Part shown: piece by piece, positions 54,473 through 62,590 of the stretch
Layout: each line of letters begins with the position of its first letter
How positions within the stretch are numbered: the first letter of the stretch is position 1
NCBI RefSeq assembly: GCF_900182545.1
Contig: NZ_FXTJ01000011.1
Coordinates: 62,001-126,000 of the forward strand
Source of the DNA: Geodermatophilus aquaeductus
Lineage (GTDB): Bacteria > Actinomycetota > Actinomycetes > Mycobacteriales > Geodermatophilaceae
DNA length: 64,000 nucleotides
Direction: 5' to 3'
Translations under genes and position numbers: made by a program
The notes under the pieces: generated by a model
Databases searched by the model: none
What the model was told of the DNA's origin: nothing
The model's input: the letters and a program-made list of their open reading frames with translations, nothing else

Positions 54473-55137
54473 TGCTTCTCCTCGGGGTGGGGGGCGGGGG
54501 AGTCGGGCACCAGGCCGCGGAGGCCGGCCCAGGCGAGTTCGGTGAGGTGGGCGGCGAGGTCGGCCCGCGGCATGGGCCGGTCGGCGCGCAGCCACCAGTC
54601 GGCCGCCGCGCGGACCAGGCCGACCAGACCGTGGCCCCAGGGCGCGGCGGCGGCGGGGTCGCGGCCGGCCTGCCGCAGGGCGAGGGCCACGAGCGCGGCG
54701 GCCTCGTCGCCGACGAGGTCGGACAGCGTGCTGACGGGGTCGGCGTCCACCGGCCGGTCCAGCAGCGGGTGCGCGACGACGAAGCGGTAGAGCTCGGGGT
54801 CGGCCTCGAGGAAGGCCAGGTAGGTCTCGACCGCCGCCGCGACCATCCCGCGCGGGTGGTCGGTGCTGGTCATCGCGGCGCGCAGCTTCTCGGTGAGCTG
54901 GGCCGCCACCCGGTTGCAGACGGCGACGTAGAGCTCGCTGCGGTCGGCGAAGTGCCGGTAGACGACGGTCTTGCTCGTGCCGGCCTCCGCGGCGATCTCG
55001 TCCATGCCCACGCCCGCGCCGTGCTTGCCGACGGCGGCGACGGTGGCGTCGACCAGCTGCTCGCGGCGCGCACGGCGGTGCTCGTCCCACCGCGAGTCCC
55101 GGCGGTCGCGCCGCCGGCTCGCCGTCTCGGCTTTCAT
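54469..55137 (-). CDS. TetR-family repressor of the fatty-acid cluster
   Basis: A 222-residue regulator. A basic N-terminal extension (SRRRDRRDSRWDEHRRARRE) precedes the HTH (MDEIAAEAGTSKTVVYRHFA). A helical ligand domain of the acyl-CoA-responsive type follows (ETYLAFLEADPELYRFVVAH, HGLVGLVRAAADWWLRA). It lies between the dehydrogenase gene (same operon) and the divergent thiolase gene, with palindromes in the shared promoter region. By position it should repress both directions until a fatty acyl-CoA appears; the inducer is an inference. Confidence 0.9.
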   Translation of the reverse strand: MKAETASRRRDRRDSRWDEHRRARREQLVDATVAAVGKHGAGVGMDEIAAEAGTSKTVVYRHFADRSELYVAVCNRVAAQLTEKLRAAMTSTDHPRGMVAAAVETYLAFLEADPELYRFVVAHPLLDRPVDADPVSTLSDLVGDEAAALVALALRQAGRDPAAAAPWGHGLVGLVRAAADWWLRADRPMPRADLAAHLTELAWAGLRGLVPDSPAPHPEEKQ

Positions 55138-55143
55138 GTAACC

Positions 55144-55168
55144 CACGGTACCGTGTACCGTCGGTACC
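55144..55168. promoter_or_regulatory. TetR operator candidate upstream of the divergent fatty-acid genes
   Basis: CACGGTACCGTG (55144-55155) is a perfect 12-base palindrome, followed by TACCGTCGGTA (55156-55166), an overlapping second inverted repeat sharing the GGTAC/GTACC core. It begins 7 bases upstream of the TetR ATG and 60 bases upstream of the thiolase ATG. Confidence 0.7.
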
Positions 55169-55228
55169 GGCCACATCGTCTCGCCCTCAGCGCGCTGATG
55201 GCTCCCGACCCCTCCGGAGGTCCCCCCG

Positions 55229-56518
55229 ATGAGCTCGCCCCAGCCCCGCAGGGCCGCCGTCCTCGGCGGCAACCGCATCCCGTTCGCCCGGTCGAACTCC
55301 GCGTACGCGCAGGCGTCCAACCAGGACATGCTCACCGCGACGCTCGACGGCCTGGTCGCCCGCTTCGGCCTGCAGGGGCAGCAGGTGGGCGAAGTCGTCG
55401 CCGGCGCCGTCCTCAAGCACTCGCGGGACTTCAACCTCACCCGCGAGTCGGTGCTCGGGTCGCGGCTGGCCGCCACGACGCCGGCCTACGACGTCCAGCA
55501 GGCGTGCGGCACCGGCCTCGAGGCCGCCGTCCTGGTCGCCAACAAGATCGCGCTCGGGCAGATCGAGTCCGGCATCGCCGGCGGCGTCGACACGACGTCG
55601 GACGCTCCGCTCGCCGTGGGCGACGACCTGCGCCGCGCGCTCATCGAGCTGAACAACGCGAGGACGCTGAAGGACCGCCTGCGGGCGATCGGGAGGATCC
55701 GCCCCGGCTCGCTGGTGCCGGAGATCCCGCGCAACGCCGAGCCGCGCACCGGCCTGGCGATGGGCGACCACCAGGCGATCACCGCGCGCGAGTGGGAGAT
55801 CAGCCGGGAGGACCAGGACCAGCTGACCGTCCGCTCGCACCGCAACCTCGCCGCCGCCTACGACCGCGGCTTCCTCGACGACCTGGTCACGCCCTACCTC
55901 GGCCTGACCCGCGACCAGAACCTGCGGCCGGACACGACCGTGGAGAAGCTGGCGAAGCTCAAGCCGGTCTTCGGGAAGGACGACCCCGCCGCCACCATGA
56001 CCGCGGGCAACTCCACCCCGCTGTCCGACGGCGCCTCGGCCGTCCTGCTGTCCTCCGACGAGTGGGCCGCCGAGCACGGGCTGCCGGTGCTCGCCCACCT
56101 CGTCGACGCGCAGACCGCTGCCGTGGACTACGTGCACGGTGGCGAGGGCCTGCTCATGGCGCCGGCCTACGCGATGCCGGTGGTGCTGGCCCGCAACGGC
56201 CTGACCCTGCAGGACTTCGACTTCTACGAGATCCACGAGGCGTTCGCCTCCACCGTGCTCGCCACGCTCAAGGCGTGGGAGGACCCGGCGTTCTGCAAGG
56301 AGCGGCTGGGCCTGGACGCCCCGCTCGGCGCGATCGACCGCGACAAGCTCAACGTCAACGGCTCGTCGCTGGCGGCCGGGCACCCGTTCGCCGCGACCGG
56401 CGGCCGGATCGTCGCCTCGCTGGCCAAGCAGCTGCACGAGGCCGGCTCCGGCAGGCGCGGCCTGATCTCGATCTGCGCGGCCGGCGGCCAGGGCGTCGTC
56501 GCGATCCTCGAGTCCTGA
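55229..56518 (+). CDS. fadA2: Acetyl-CoA C-acyltransferase (thiolase), FadA2-like
   Basis: A 429-residue thiolase cleaving 3-ketoacyl-CoA. The nucleophilic Cys is in YDVQQACGTGLEAA near residue 92, the His in DFYEIHEAFAST near 336, and the second Cys in LISICAAGGQGV near 416. NVNGSSLAAGHPFAATGGR is the usual His-containing loop. It lacks a membrane segment. It heads the rightward arm of the cluster: fadA2, then fabG4 73 bases on, then htdX. A 45-bp palindrome lies between fadA2 and fabG4 and may reduce read-through. GGAGGTCCCC precedes the ATG. Confidence 0.94.
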   Translation: MSSPQPRRAAVLGGNRIPFARSNSAYAQASNQDMLTATLDGLVARFGLQGQQVGEVVAGAVLKHSRDFNLTRESVLGSRLAATTPAYDVQQACGTGLEAAVLVANKIALGQIESGIAGGVDTTSDAPLAVGDDLRRALIELNNARTLKDRLRAIGRIRPGSLVPEIPRNAEPRTGLAMGDHQAITAREWEISREDQDQLTVRSHRNLAAAYDRGFLDDLVTPYLGLTRDQNLRPDTTVEKLAKLKPVFGKDDPAATMTAGNSTPLSDGASAVLLSSDEWAAEHGLPVLAHLVDAQTAAVDYVHGGEGLLMAPAYAMPVVLARNGLTLQDFDFYEIHEAFASTVLATLKAWEDPAFCKERLGLDAPLGAIDRDKLNVNGSSLAAGHPFAATGGRIVASLAKQLHEAGSGRRGLISICAAGGQGVVAILES

Positions 56519-56526
56519 CCCCTTCC

Positions 56527-56571
56527 GTGCACTTCCGCGGAAGTGCACGGCGCACTTCCGCGGAAGTGCAC
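56527..56571 (+). repeat. Perfect 45-bp palindrome (CCGCGGA family) between fadA2 and fabG4
   Basis: Arms GTGCACTTCCGCGGAAGTGC (56527-56546) and its complement (56552-56571) flank ACGGC. Each arm is itself nearly palindromic, so alternative hairpins are possible. Unlike its relatives at 16201 and 40145 it separates genes transcribed in the same direction and ends 21 bases before the fabG4 GTG, so it could attenuate transcription or stabilise the fadA2 mRNA end. Confidence 0.75.
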
Positions 56572-56591
56572 GTCCTCGGAGAGGAACACCC

Positions 56592-57947
56592 GTGAGCGAC
56601 TGGTACACGAGCTTCGCCAACTCCGGCGTCGGGTCGACCCTGGTGAAGCAGTTGGGCCTGCCCCGGCCGGCCGTGCTGCGCCGGTACGAGCCCGGTCAGC
56701 AGCTGCTGCCGGGCCCGGCCGTGGTCGGGTCCGCGGGGGAGGGCCGGCTGCGCGCGACGCTGACCGCCGTCCTCCGCGACGCCGGCGTCGCGGTCCTGTC
56801 CCCGGCCGCGGCCGACGGCGCCGGGGACGGCGAGCGGCCGGCCGCGGTCGTCCTCGACGCCACCGGCCTCACCGGCCCGGCCCAGCTGGCCGCCGCGCAC
56901 GACCTGCTCGCTCCTGCGGTCAAGCGGCTGCGGCCCACCGGCCGGGTGCTCGTGCTCGCCGACCCGCCCGCCACGGCCGACTCCCCGGCGCAGGCCGCGG
57001 CGCGGCAGGCGCTCGAGGGTCTGGTCCGCTCGCTGGCCAAGGAGCTGCGCGCCGGGTCGACGGCGAACCTGGTGTTCGTGCCGGAGGGCGCCGAGGCGTC
57101 GCTGGCGAGCCCCGTGCGCTTCTTCCTCTCCGGGCGGTCGGCCTACGTCGACGGGCAGGTGCTCACGCTGAGCGCCGCCGACGTGCCGGCCGGCGAGGAC
57201 GCCGAGCGCCCGCTCGCCGGGAAGGTCGCCGTCGTCACCGGGGCCGCGCGCGGGATCGGCGCCTCGATCGCCCGCGTGATGGCCCGCGACGGGGCGCACG
57301 TGGTCGCCGTCGACGTCCCCGCGGCCGGCGAGTCGCTCGCCGCGGTGGCCAACGAGATCGGCGGGACGGCGTTCCAGCTCGACATCACCGCCCCCGACGC
57401 CGCCGCGCGGCTGGTCACCCACCTGCGCGAGCGGCACGGCGGGGTCGACGTCGTCGTCCACAACGCCGGCATCACGCGGGACAAGCTGCTGGTCAACATG
57501 GACGCCGCCCGCTGGAACGGGGTCATGGCGGTCAACCTGCAGGCCCAGCTCGACCTCACCCGGGCCCTGCTCGACGCCGACGGCGTGCTGCGGCCCGGCG
57601 CCCGGGTGGTCTGCGTCAGCTCCCAGTCGGGCATCGCCGGCAACCGCGGGCAGAGCAACTACGCGGCGTCGAAGGCCGGCGTCATCGGCATGGTGCGGGC
57701 GTGGGCGCCGGAGTTCGCGGAGCGCGGCGCGACCGTCAACGCCGTCGCGCCGGGCTTCATCGTCACCGAGATGACGGCGACGATGCCGCTGGGCACCCGC
57801 GAGGTCGGCGCCCGCATCAACTCGCTGCAGCAGGGCGGGCTGCCGGTCGACGTCGCGGAGACGATCGCCTGGCTGTCCTCGCCCACGGCCGCCGGCGTCA
57901 ACGGCCAGGTGGTGCGGGTGTGCGGCCAGTCGATGCTGGGGGCCTGA
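56592..57947 (+). CDS. fabG4: High-molecular-weight 3-oxoacyl-CoA/ACP reductase, FabG4-like
   Basis: A 451-residue reductase, twice the usual FabG length. Residues 1-200 form a flavodoxin-like N-terminal domain without catalytic motifs (WYTSFANSGVGSTLVKQLGL, LEGLVRSLAKELR), as in M. tuberculosis FabG4 (Rv0242c). Residues ~210-451 are a full short-chain dehydrogenase: VVTGAARGIGASIARVMA, HNAGITRDKLL, the catalytic Ser in VVCVSSQSGIAGN, and YAASK with catalytic Tyr and Lys. It interconverts 3-oxoacyl- and 3-hydroxyacyl-CoA, with NADH used by the mycobacterial enzyme. The GTG follows GAGAGGAAC. Its stop overlaps the htdX start. Confidence 0.94.
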   Translation: MSDWYTSFANSGVGSTLVKQLGLPRPAVLRRYEPGQQLLPGPAVVGSAGEGRLRATLTAVLRDAGVAVLSPAAADGAGDGERPAAVVLDATGLTGPAQLAAAHDLLAPAVKRLRPTGRVLVLADPPATADSPAQAAARQALEGLVRSLAKELRAGSTANLVFVPEGAEASLASPVRFFLSGRSAYVDGQVLTLSAADVPAGEDAERPLAGKVAVVTGAARGIGASIARVMARDGAHVVAVDVPAAGESLAAVANEIGGTAFQLDITAPDAAARLVTHLRERHGGVDVVVHNAGITRDKLLVNMDAARWNGVMAVNLQAQLDLTRALLDADGVLRPGARVVCVSSQSGIAGNRGQSNYAASKAGVIGMVRAWAPEFAERGATVNAVAPGFIVTEMTATMPLGTREVGARINSLQQGGLPVDVAETIAWLSSPTAAGVNGQVVRVCGQSMLGA

Positions 57948-58792
57948 TGGTCACAGTGCTGGACGCGGCGCCGTCGATGGCGCCGCTGTTCGCGCGGGCC
58001 GCGCTCACCGCGCGCGGCCGCGGCGGCGACCTGCCCGGCACCCGGCTGGCGCGCCGCGGCGTGACCGTCGACCCCGCCGAGGTGGCCGCGTACGCCCGGG
58101 TCTGCCGGTTCCCGCTGGCCGACGCGCTGCCGGTGACGTTCCCGCACGTGCTCACCTTCCCGCTGCAGGTGGCGCTGATGGCCGACCGCGCCTTCCCGCT
58201 GGCGCTGCCGGGCCTGGTGCACGTGCGCAACCGGATCGACGCGCTGCGGCCGGTGGGCGCCGGTGAGTCGCTGGACCTCGAGGTGTGGGCCGAGCGGTTC
58301 GCCGCCCACCCGCGCGGGGCCACGGTCGACCTGTGCGCGTCGGTCTCGGCCGTTGGAGCCGAGGTCTGGCGCGGCCGCTCGACCTACCTGGCCCGCGGGG
58401 CGCGGGCGCCGGAGGGTGCGCCGTCCTCCGACGTCGACGTCCCCGTCGGCGACCTGCCGGCGGGCACCGTCCGCTGGCGGGTGCCCGGGGACGCCGGCCG
58501 CCGCTACGCCCGCGTCTCCGGCGACGTGAACCCCATCCACCTCTCCGCGCTGACCGCGCGGGCCTTCGGCTTCCCGCGGGCGATCGCGCACGGGATGTGG
58601 GTGAAGGCGAGGGCGCTGGCCGCGCTGGCGGGCCGGCTGCCCGAGGCCCTGACCGTCGACGTCGGCTTCCGCAGGCCGCTGCTGCTGCCCTCGACCGTGC
58701 GGCTGGCCACGGCCGCGGTCGACGGCGGGTGGGACGTGGCCGTCCGTGGCGACGGCGGCGACCACCTGGTGGGGACCGTCCGCCCGGTCTGA
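57947..58792 (+). CDS. htdX: 3-hydroxyacyl dehydratase, HtdX-like (double hotdog)
   Basis: A 281-residue double-hotdog MaoC-family protein. The N-terminal repeat is degenerate. The C-terminal repeat has the hydratase-2 motif YARVSGDVNPIHLSALTARA and FGFPRAIAHGMWVKARAL. It should (de)hydrate (R)-3-hydroxyacyl-CoA/enoyl-CoA, the step next to FabG4. Its ATG overlaps the fabG4 stop (TGATG), so the two proteins are made in concert, and the order fadA2-fabG4-htdX equals that of Rv0243-Rv0241c. Confidence 0.92.
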   Translation: MVTVLDAAPSMAPLFARAALTARGRGGDLPGTRLARRGVTVDPAEVAAYARVCRFPLADALPVTFPHVLTFPLQVALMADRAFPLALPGLVHVRNRIDALRPVGAGESLDLEVWAERFAAHPRGATVDLCASVSAVGAEVWRGRSTYLARGARAPEGAPSSDVDVPVGDLPAGTVRWRVPGDAGRRYARVSGDVNPIHLSALTARAFGFPRAIAHGMWVKARALAALAGRLPEALTVDVGFRRPLLLPSTVRLATAAVDGGWDVAVRGDGGDHLVGTVRPV

Positions 58793-58799
58793 CCCGCAC

Positions 58800-58877
58800 G
58801 ATCAGGTGACCTGATCTCGATGCGTCCTGGCTCACCGTCGACGCTGAGCCAGGACGCGTTCCGATGAGCCAGGACGC
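58800..58877. repeat. Two hairpins and a third arm copy after htdX
   Basis: GATCAGGT-G-ACCTGATC (58800-58816) is followed by GCGTCCTGGCTCA (58822-58834) and TGAGCCAGGACGC (58845-58857), a 13-bp stem. A further exact TGAGCCAGGACGC is at 58865-58877. The first stem-loops probably end the fatty-acid operon. The third copy competes for the same left arm, so two alternative hairpins are possible. Confidence 0.7.
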
Positions 58878-58934
58878 GGGTCCGGCGTGCCGGCCACCGT
58901 CGGGTCACGGGACGGCCACGAGGCGGCCACCCTC

Positions 58935-58970
58935 TTGACACAGGATATGTAAGGACGGTTGCCTAACAAA
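58935..58970 (+). promoter_or_regulatory. Candidate promoter/operator of the ROK regulator
   Basis: The 50 bases before the ROK gene are strikingly AT-rich for this genome and contain TTGACA (58935-58940), a perfect -35 consensus, and TAAGG/CCTAA (58950-58954 and 58962-58966), a spaced near-inverted repeat. No good -10 is spaced 16-18 bases from TTGACA, so the exact promoter is unresolved. Confidence 0.4.
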
Positions 58971-58971
58971 T

Positions 58972-60150
58972 GTGACCGCCGACGCAGCGCCCGTCCCGCG
59001 TCGCCGTCCCCTGCGCCCGACCAGCAAGGTCCTGCCCGAGCACGCGCGGGCGCACCACCGGTCGATGGTGCTGCAGCACCTCTTCCACTCCGGTCCCCGG
59101 TCGCGCGCGGACCTCGCCCGCGCGACCGGGTTGACCCGGGTCACCGTCTCCGACCTGGTCTCCTCGCTGCTGGCCGAGGGGCTGGTCTCCGAGCTGGGCG
59201 TGCGCGCCGAGGCGCGGGTGGGCAAGCCCGCCACCCTCGTCGGCCTGCGCACCGACGCGTTCTCCATCGTCGCGGTCGACCTCGCCGACGACGAGCGCAT
59301 GCACGGCGCGGTCCTCGAGCTGTCGGGCACCGTCCTCGAGCGCCGCTCGGCGCTGGTGCAGGGGCTCACCGGCGAGGCCGCCGTCGCGGCGCTGCTGGAC
59401 CTGTGCCGCGACCTCGTCGCCGCCTCGCCGCTGCCGGTGCTCGGCGTCGGCGTGGGCTCGCCCGGCGTCATCACCCCCGACGGCTGCGTCGTCCAGGCGC
59501 CCAACCGCGGCTGGTACGACCTCCCGCTGGCCGCCACGCTGACGGCGGAGCTCGCCCGGCCGGTGCACGTGGCCAACGACGCCAACACCGCCGCGCTCGG
59601 CGAGTTCACCTACGGCGAGGCCTCCGGCGGCGGGCTCATGGTGCTCACCGTCGGCGGCGGCGTGGGCGCGGGCATCGTCCTCGACGGCGCGCTGGTGCAC
59701 GGCGACTCCCACGCGGCCGGCGAGATCGGCCACGTCACCGCCGTCGACGAGCGCGACGACGTCGACGGCGCGCCGCTGGGCCGGCCCGCGCCCTGCGCCT
59801 GCGGGCGCACCGGCTGCCTGGAGACGGTGCTGTCGGTCCCCGCGATCCGCCGGCGCGTCGAGGGCCTGGCCCCTGGCGACGCCGCCGTGGCGCTGGCCCA
59901 GGTGGGCCGGCGGCTCGGCATCGTGCTCGCCCCCGTGGTGAGCGCGCTCAACCTCCCGGAGGTCGTGCTGCGCGGCCCGCGGGAGCTCCTGGACGGCCCC
60001 CTGCGGGAGGCGGCGCTGGCCGCCCTCCGCGAGCGGACCATGCCGGTCATCAGCGGCACGGTGCAGCTGCGGATGACCTCGCTCGGCGAGGACGGCGCCC
60101 TCTCGGGGGCCGCCGTCCTCGTGCTGTCCGGCCAGCTCGGGGTGACGTGA
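58972..60150 (+). CDS. ROK-family transcriptional repressor
   Basis: A 392-residue sugar-responsive regulator. The N-terminal winged helix lies around residues 25-85 (SRADLARATGLTRVTVSDLV). The ROK sugar-binding domain follows: GVGVGSPGVITPDG, VANDANTAALGEF, TVGGGVGAGIVLDG, and the zinc cluster GEIGHV plus PCACGRTGCLE (CxCGxxGCxE). The ATP site of true kinases is poorly kept, as in repressors. It precedes a carbohydrate ABC importer operon and is the likely repressor of it. GTG at 58972 is chosen with no clear ribosome binding site. Confidence 0.92.
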   Translation: MTADAAPVPRRRPLRPTSKVLPEHARAHHRSMVLQHLFHSGPRSRADLARATGLTRVTVSDLVSSLLAEGLVSELGVRAEARVGKPATLVGLRTDAFSIVAVDLADDERMHGAVLELSGTVLERRSALVQGLTGEAAVAALLDLCRDLVAASPLPVLGVGVGSPGVITPDGCVVQAPNRGWYDLPLAATLTAELARPVHVANDANTAALGEFTYGEASGGGLMVLTVGGGVGAGIVLDGALVHGDSHAAGEIGHVTAVDERDDVDGAPLGRPAPCACGRTGCLETVLSVPAIRRRVEGLAPGDAAVALAQVGRRLGIVLAPVVSALNLPEVVLRGPRELLDGPLREAALAALRERTMPVISGTVQLRMTSLGEDGALSGAAVLVLSGQLGVT

Positions 60151-60212
60151 CCACCCCGAGCCGGCCAGGTGCACGTCGGAGACATCCCGCGCAAACGAGG
60201 AGGAACCCCAAC

Positions 60213-61538
60213 ATGAGAAGAGTACGCACCGGCGGCCTGGCCGCCGCCGCGGTCGCATCGCTGCTCGCCGTGTCCGCCTGCGGCGGGGGCGAGGCCGCGG
60301 AGGCCTCCTCGGACACCGAGGTCCGGCTGTGGCTCAACGGCACCGACACCCCGCAGGAGCTGCGCGACTACCTGAAGGAGACCTTCGAGGCCGACCACGA
60401 GGGCATGACGCTGGTCATCGAGGAGCAGGACTGGAGTGGCCTGGTGCCGCGGCTGCAGACGGCGCTGTCCAGCGAGGACCAGACGCCGGACCTCGTCGAG
60501 ATCGGCAACACGCAGAGCCCGACGTTCACCTACGCCGGCGCCTTCACCGAGCTGACCGACGTCTACGAGGACCTCGGCGGCGACGACCTGCTCCCCGGCT
60601 TCGTCGACGCCGGCACCGCCGACGGCACCCTCTACGCGGTGCCCTACTACTCGGGCGCGCGGGCGGTCTTCTACCGCAAGGACCTCTTCCAGCAGGCCGG
60701 GGTCGCGGTCCCGACGACGCTCGAGGAGTTCCGCACCGCGGCGATCGCGCTGCAGCAGGCCAACCCCTCGCCGGACTTCAGCGGCTTCTGGTTCCCCGGC
60801 CAGGACTGGTACAACGGCGTGGCCTGGGTGTTCAGCAACGGCGGCGACCTCGCCGTCCAGGAGGGCGACCGCTGGGTCGGCGCGCTGTCCAGCCCGGAGT
60901 CGCAGGAGGCCCTGGCCGAGGTCCAGGACCTGTTCACCAACGCCACGCGGGCTCCGCGCGACGCCGACTCCAACGAGCCGTGGGTGGCCTTCAACAACGG
61001 CCAGGCCGCGATGTTCTCCGCCCCGACCTGGGCCCGGTCCAGCATCGCGCTGCCCGAGTGCGACAAGGGCGTCGACCCGGACGACACCTCGCCCGAGGCC
61101 GAGGCGCTGCTGGCCGAGCAGCAGGCGTGCAACGAGGAGATCACCGGCGTCTTCCCGCTGCCCGGTGAGCAGCCCGGCTCCAGCGCGCCGGTCTTCGCCG
61201 GCGGCTCGAACATCGCCATCCCGACGATGTCGCAGCGCCAGGAGGAGGCCCGCGACCTGCTGCGGATCATCTTCAGCGAGGAGTACCAGACGATGCTGGC
61301 CGAGAACGGGCTCATCCCCGGCAACAGCCAGTACGCCGACGCCCTCGGGGACGACGTCTACGCCCAGGCCGCGCTCGCCGCGGCGCGCAACGCCAAGCTG
61401 ACGCCGGCCGCCGAGCAGTGGGCCGACGTCGAGGGCGCCCGGATCCTGGAGGACTTCTTCCAGCAGGTCGCCAGCGGTGCCGACGTCGCCCAGGCCGCGG
61501 CCGAGGCCGACCGGCTCATGGAGGAGACGCTCAACTGA
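60213..61538 (+). CDS. Carbohydrate ABC transporter substrate-binding lipoprotein
   Basis: A 441-residue family 1 (MalE-like) binding protein. The signal peptide ends in lipobox LLAVSAC. The mature part shows VRLWLNGTDTPQELRDYL, the sugar-binding-protein segment TPDLVEIGNTQSPTFTYAGA, LYAVPYYSGARAVFYRKDLF, NGVAWVFSNGGDLAV, and SSAPVFAGGSNIAIPTMSQR with the late IIFSEEYQTML. It should deliver an oligosaccharide to the two following permeases. The ATG follows GAGGAGGAA. A 15-bp hairpin downstream likely makes this gene the most abundant product of the operon. Confidence 0.94.
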   Translation: MRRVRTGGLAAAAVASLLAVSACGGGEAAEASSDTEVRLWLNGTDTPQELRDYLKETFEADHEGMTLVIEEQDWSGLVPRLQTALSSEDQTPDLVEIGNTQSPTFTYAGAFTELTDVYEDLGGDDLLPGFVDAGTADGTLYAVPYYSGARAVFYRKDLFQQAGVAVPTTLEEFRTAAIALQQANPSPDFSGFWFPGQDWYNGVAWVFSNGGDLAVQEGDRWVGALSSPESQEALAEVQDLFTNATRAPRDADSNEPWVAFNNGQAAMFSAPTWARSSIALPECDKGVDPDDTSPEAEALLAEQQACNEEITGVFPLPGEQPGSSAPVFAGGSNIAIPTMSQRQEEARDLLRIIFSEEYQTMLAENGLIPGNSQYADALGDDVYAQAALAAARNAKLTPAAEQWADVEGARILEDFFQQVASGADVAQAAAEADRLMEETLN

Positions 61539-61544
61539 CCGCCC

Positions 61545-61579
61545 GACCGGGGAGGGCGGCCCGCCCGCCCTCCCCGGTC
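61545..61579 (+). terminator. 15-bp hairpin between binding-protein and permease genes
   Basis: GACCGGGGAGGGCGG (61545-61559), loop CCCGC, exact complement (61565-61579). Such hairpins after the binding-protein gene usually stabilise its mRNA and attenuate expression of the permeases. Confidence 0.8.
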
Positions 61580-61603
61580 CCCGGACGCCCCGGAGCCTCT
61601 GCG

Positions 61604-62590
61604 ATGGCCGCGCCACCCCTGCCGCCCGAGACGGCGGCACCCCCGCGGGACCCGCTCGTCGCCGAGCCCGTCCCCGCCCGTCCCGTCCCGCCCCGGCGGC
61701 GCCTGCCCTGGCGCTCGCGCCTGGGCCCCTACGCCCTGCTCGTCCCGGCGCTCGTCCCGGTCGCCGTCGGCCTCGGCTACCCGCTGGCGCGGCAGTTCGT
61801 GCTGTCCTTCCAGGAGTACGGCCTGGCCCAGCAGTTCGGCCGGCCGGCCGAGTGGGTGGGCCTGCGCAACTACACCGACCTGCTGTCGGACCCCTACGTG
61901 TGGGGCGTCATCGGCCGGTCGATCGCCTTCTGCCTGGTCAACGCCGGGCTGACCATGGCGATCGGGGTGACGCTGGCGGTCCTCATGACCCGGGTCGGCC
62001 GGGGCGCCCGGATCACGCTGCAGGTCGGGCTCCTGCTGGCCTGGGGCACCCCGGTGCTGGCCACGCTCACCGTCTGGCAGTGGCTGTTCGACTCGCAGTA
62101 CGGCGTCGTCAACTGGCTGCTGTCGGACCCGCTCGGCGCCGAGGGCTTCCGCGGGCACTCGTGGATCATCGAGCCGGCGTCGTTCTACCTGGTGGCCACG
62201 GTGATCGTGGTCTGGATGAGCGTGCCGTTCGTCGTCTTCACGACCTACGCCGCGCTGCTGCAGGTGCCCGCCGAGTGCGTCGAGGCCGCCCAGCTCGACG
62301 GCGCCAGCGCCTGGCAGCGGTTCCGTCACCTGTCGCTGCCGCTGATCAAGCCGGTGCTGCTGATCGCCGGACTGCTGCAGGTCATCTGGGACCTGAGGGT
62401 GTTCACCCAGATCCACGTCCTGCAGAAGGCCGGCGCCCCGACCCGGGAGACCCACCTGCTCGGCACCTACGTCTACTCGCTGTCCCGGGAGTTCTCCCTG
62501 GCCGGCGCCATGGCCACGGTCATGCTCGTCATCACGCTGTGCCTGACCGGCTTCTACATCCGCCGCATGCTGCGGGAGGAGGACCTGTGA
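61604..62590 (+). CDS. Carbohydrate ABC transporter permease (MalF-like)
   Basis: A 328-residue inner-membrane permease with six helices after a Pro-rich cytoplasmic N-terminus. The EAA loop that contacts the ATPase is EAAQLDGASAWQRFRHLSLP. Other landmarks are LVPALVPVAVGLGYPLARQF (helix 1) and LNYTDLL-like LRNYTDLLSDPYVW. It pairs with the next permease. No ATPase gene is seen before the window end; many actinobacterial sugar importers share a common MsiK-type ATPase. Confidence 0.94.
   Translation: MAAPPLPPETAAPPRDPLVAEPVPARPVPPRRRLPWRSRLGPYALLVPALVPVAVGLGYPLARQFVLSFQEYGLAQQFGRPAEWVGLRNYTDLLSDPYVWGVIGRSIAFCLVNAGLTMAIGVTLAVLMTRVGRGARITLQVGLLLAWGTPVLATLTVWQWLFDSQYGVVNWLLSDPLGAEGFRGHSWIIEPASFYLVATVIVVWMSVPFVVFTTYAALLQVPAECVEAAQLDGASAWQRFRHLSLPLIKPVLLIAGLLQVIWDLRVFTQIHVLQKAGAPTRETHLLGTYVYSLSREFSLAGAMATVMLVITLCLTGFYIRRMLREEDL

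Noticed and set aside
58950..58966. Possible DtxR iron box before the ROK regulator
   Set aside because: TAAGG-N7-CCTAA resembles only the outer bases of the 19-base iron box; the centre and spacing do not fit and the downstream genes are for sugar uptake.
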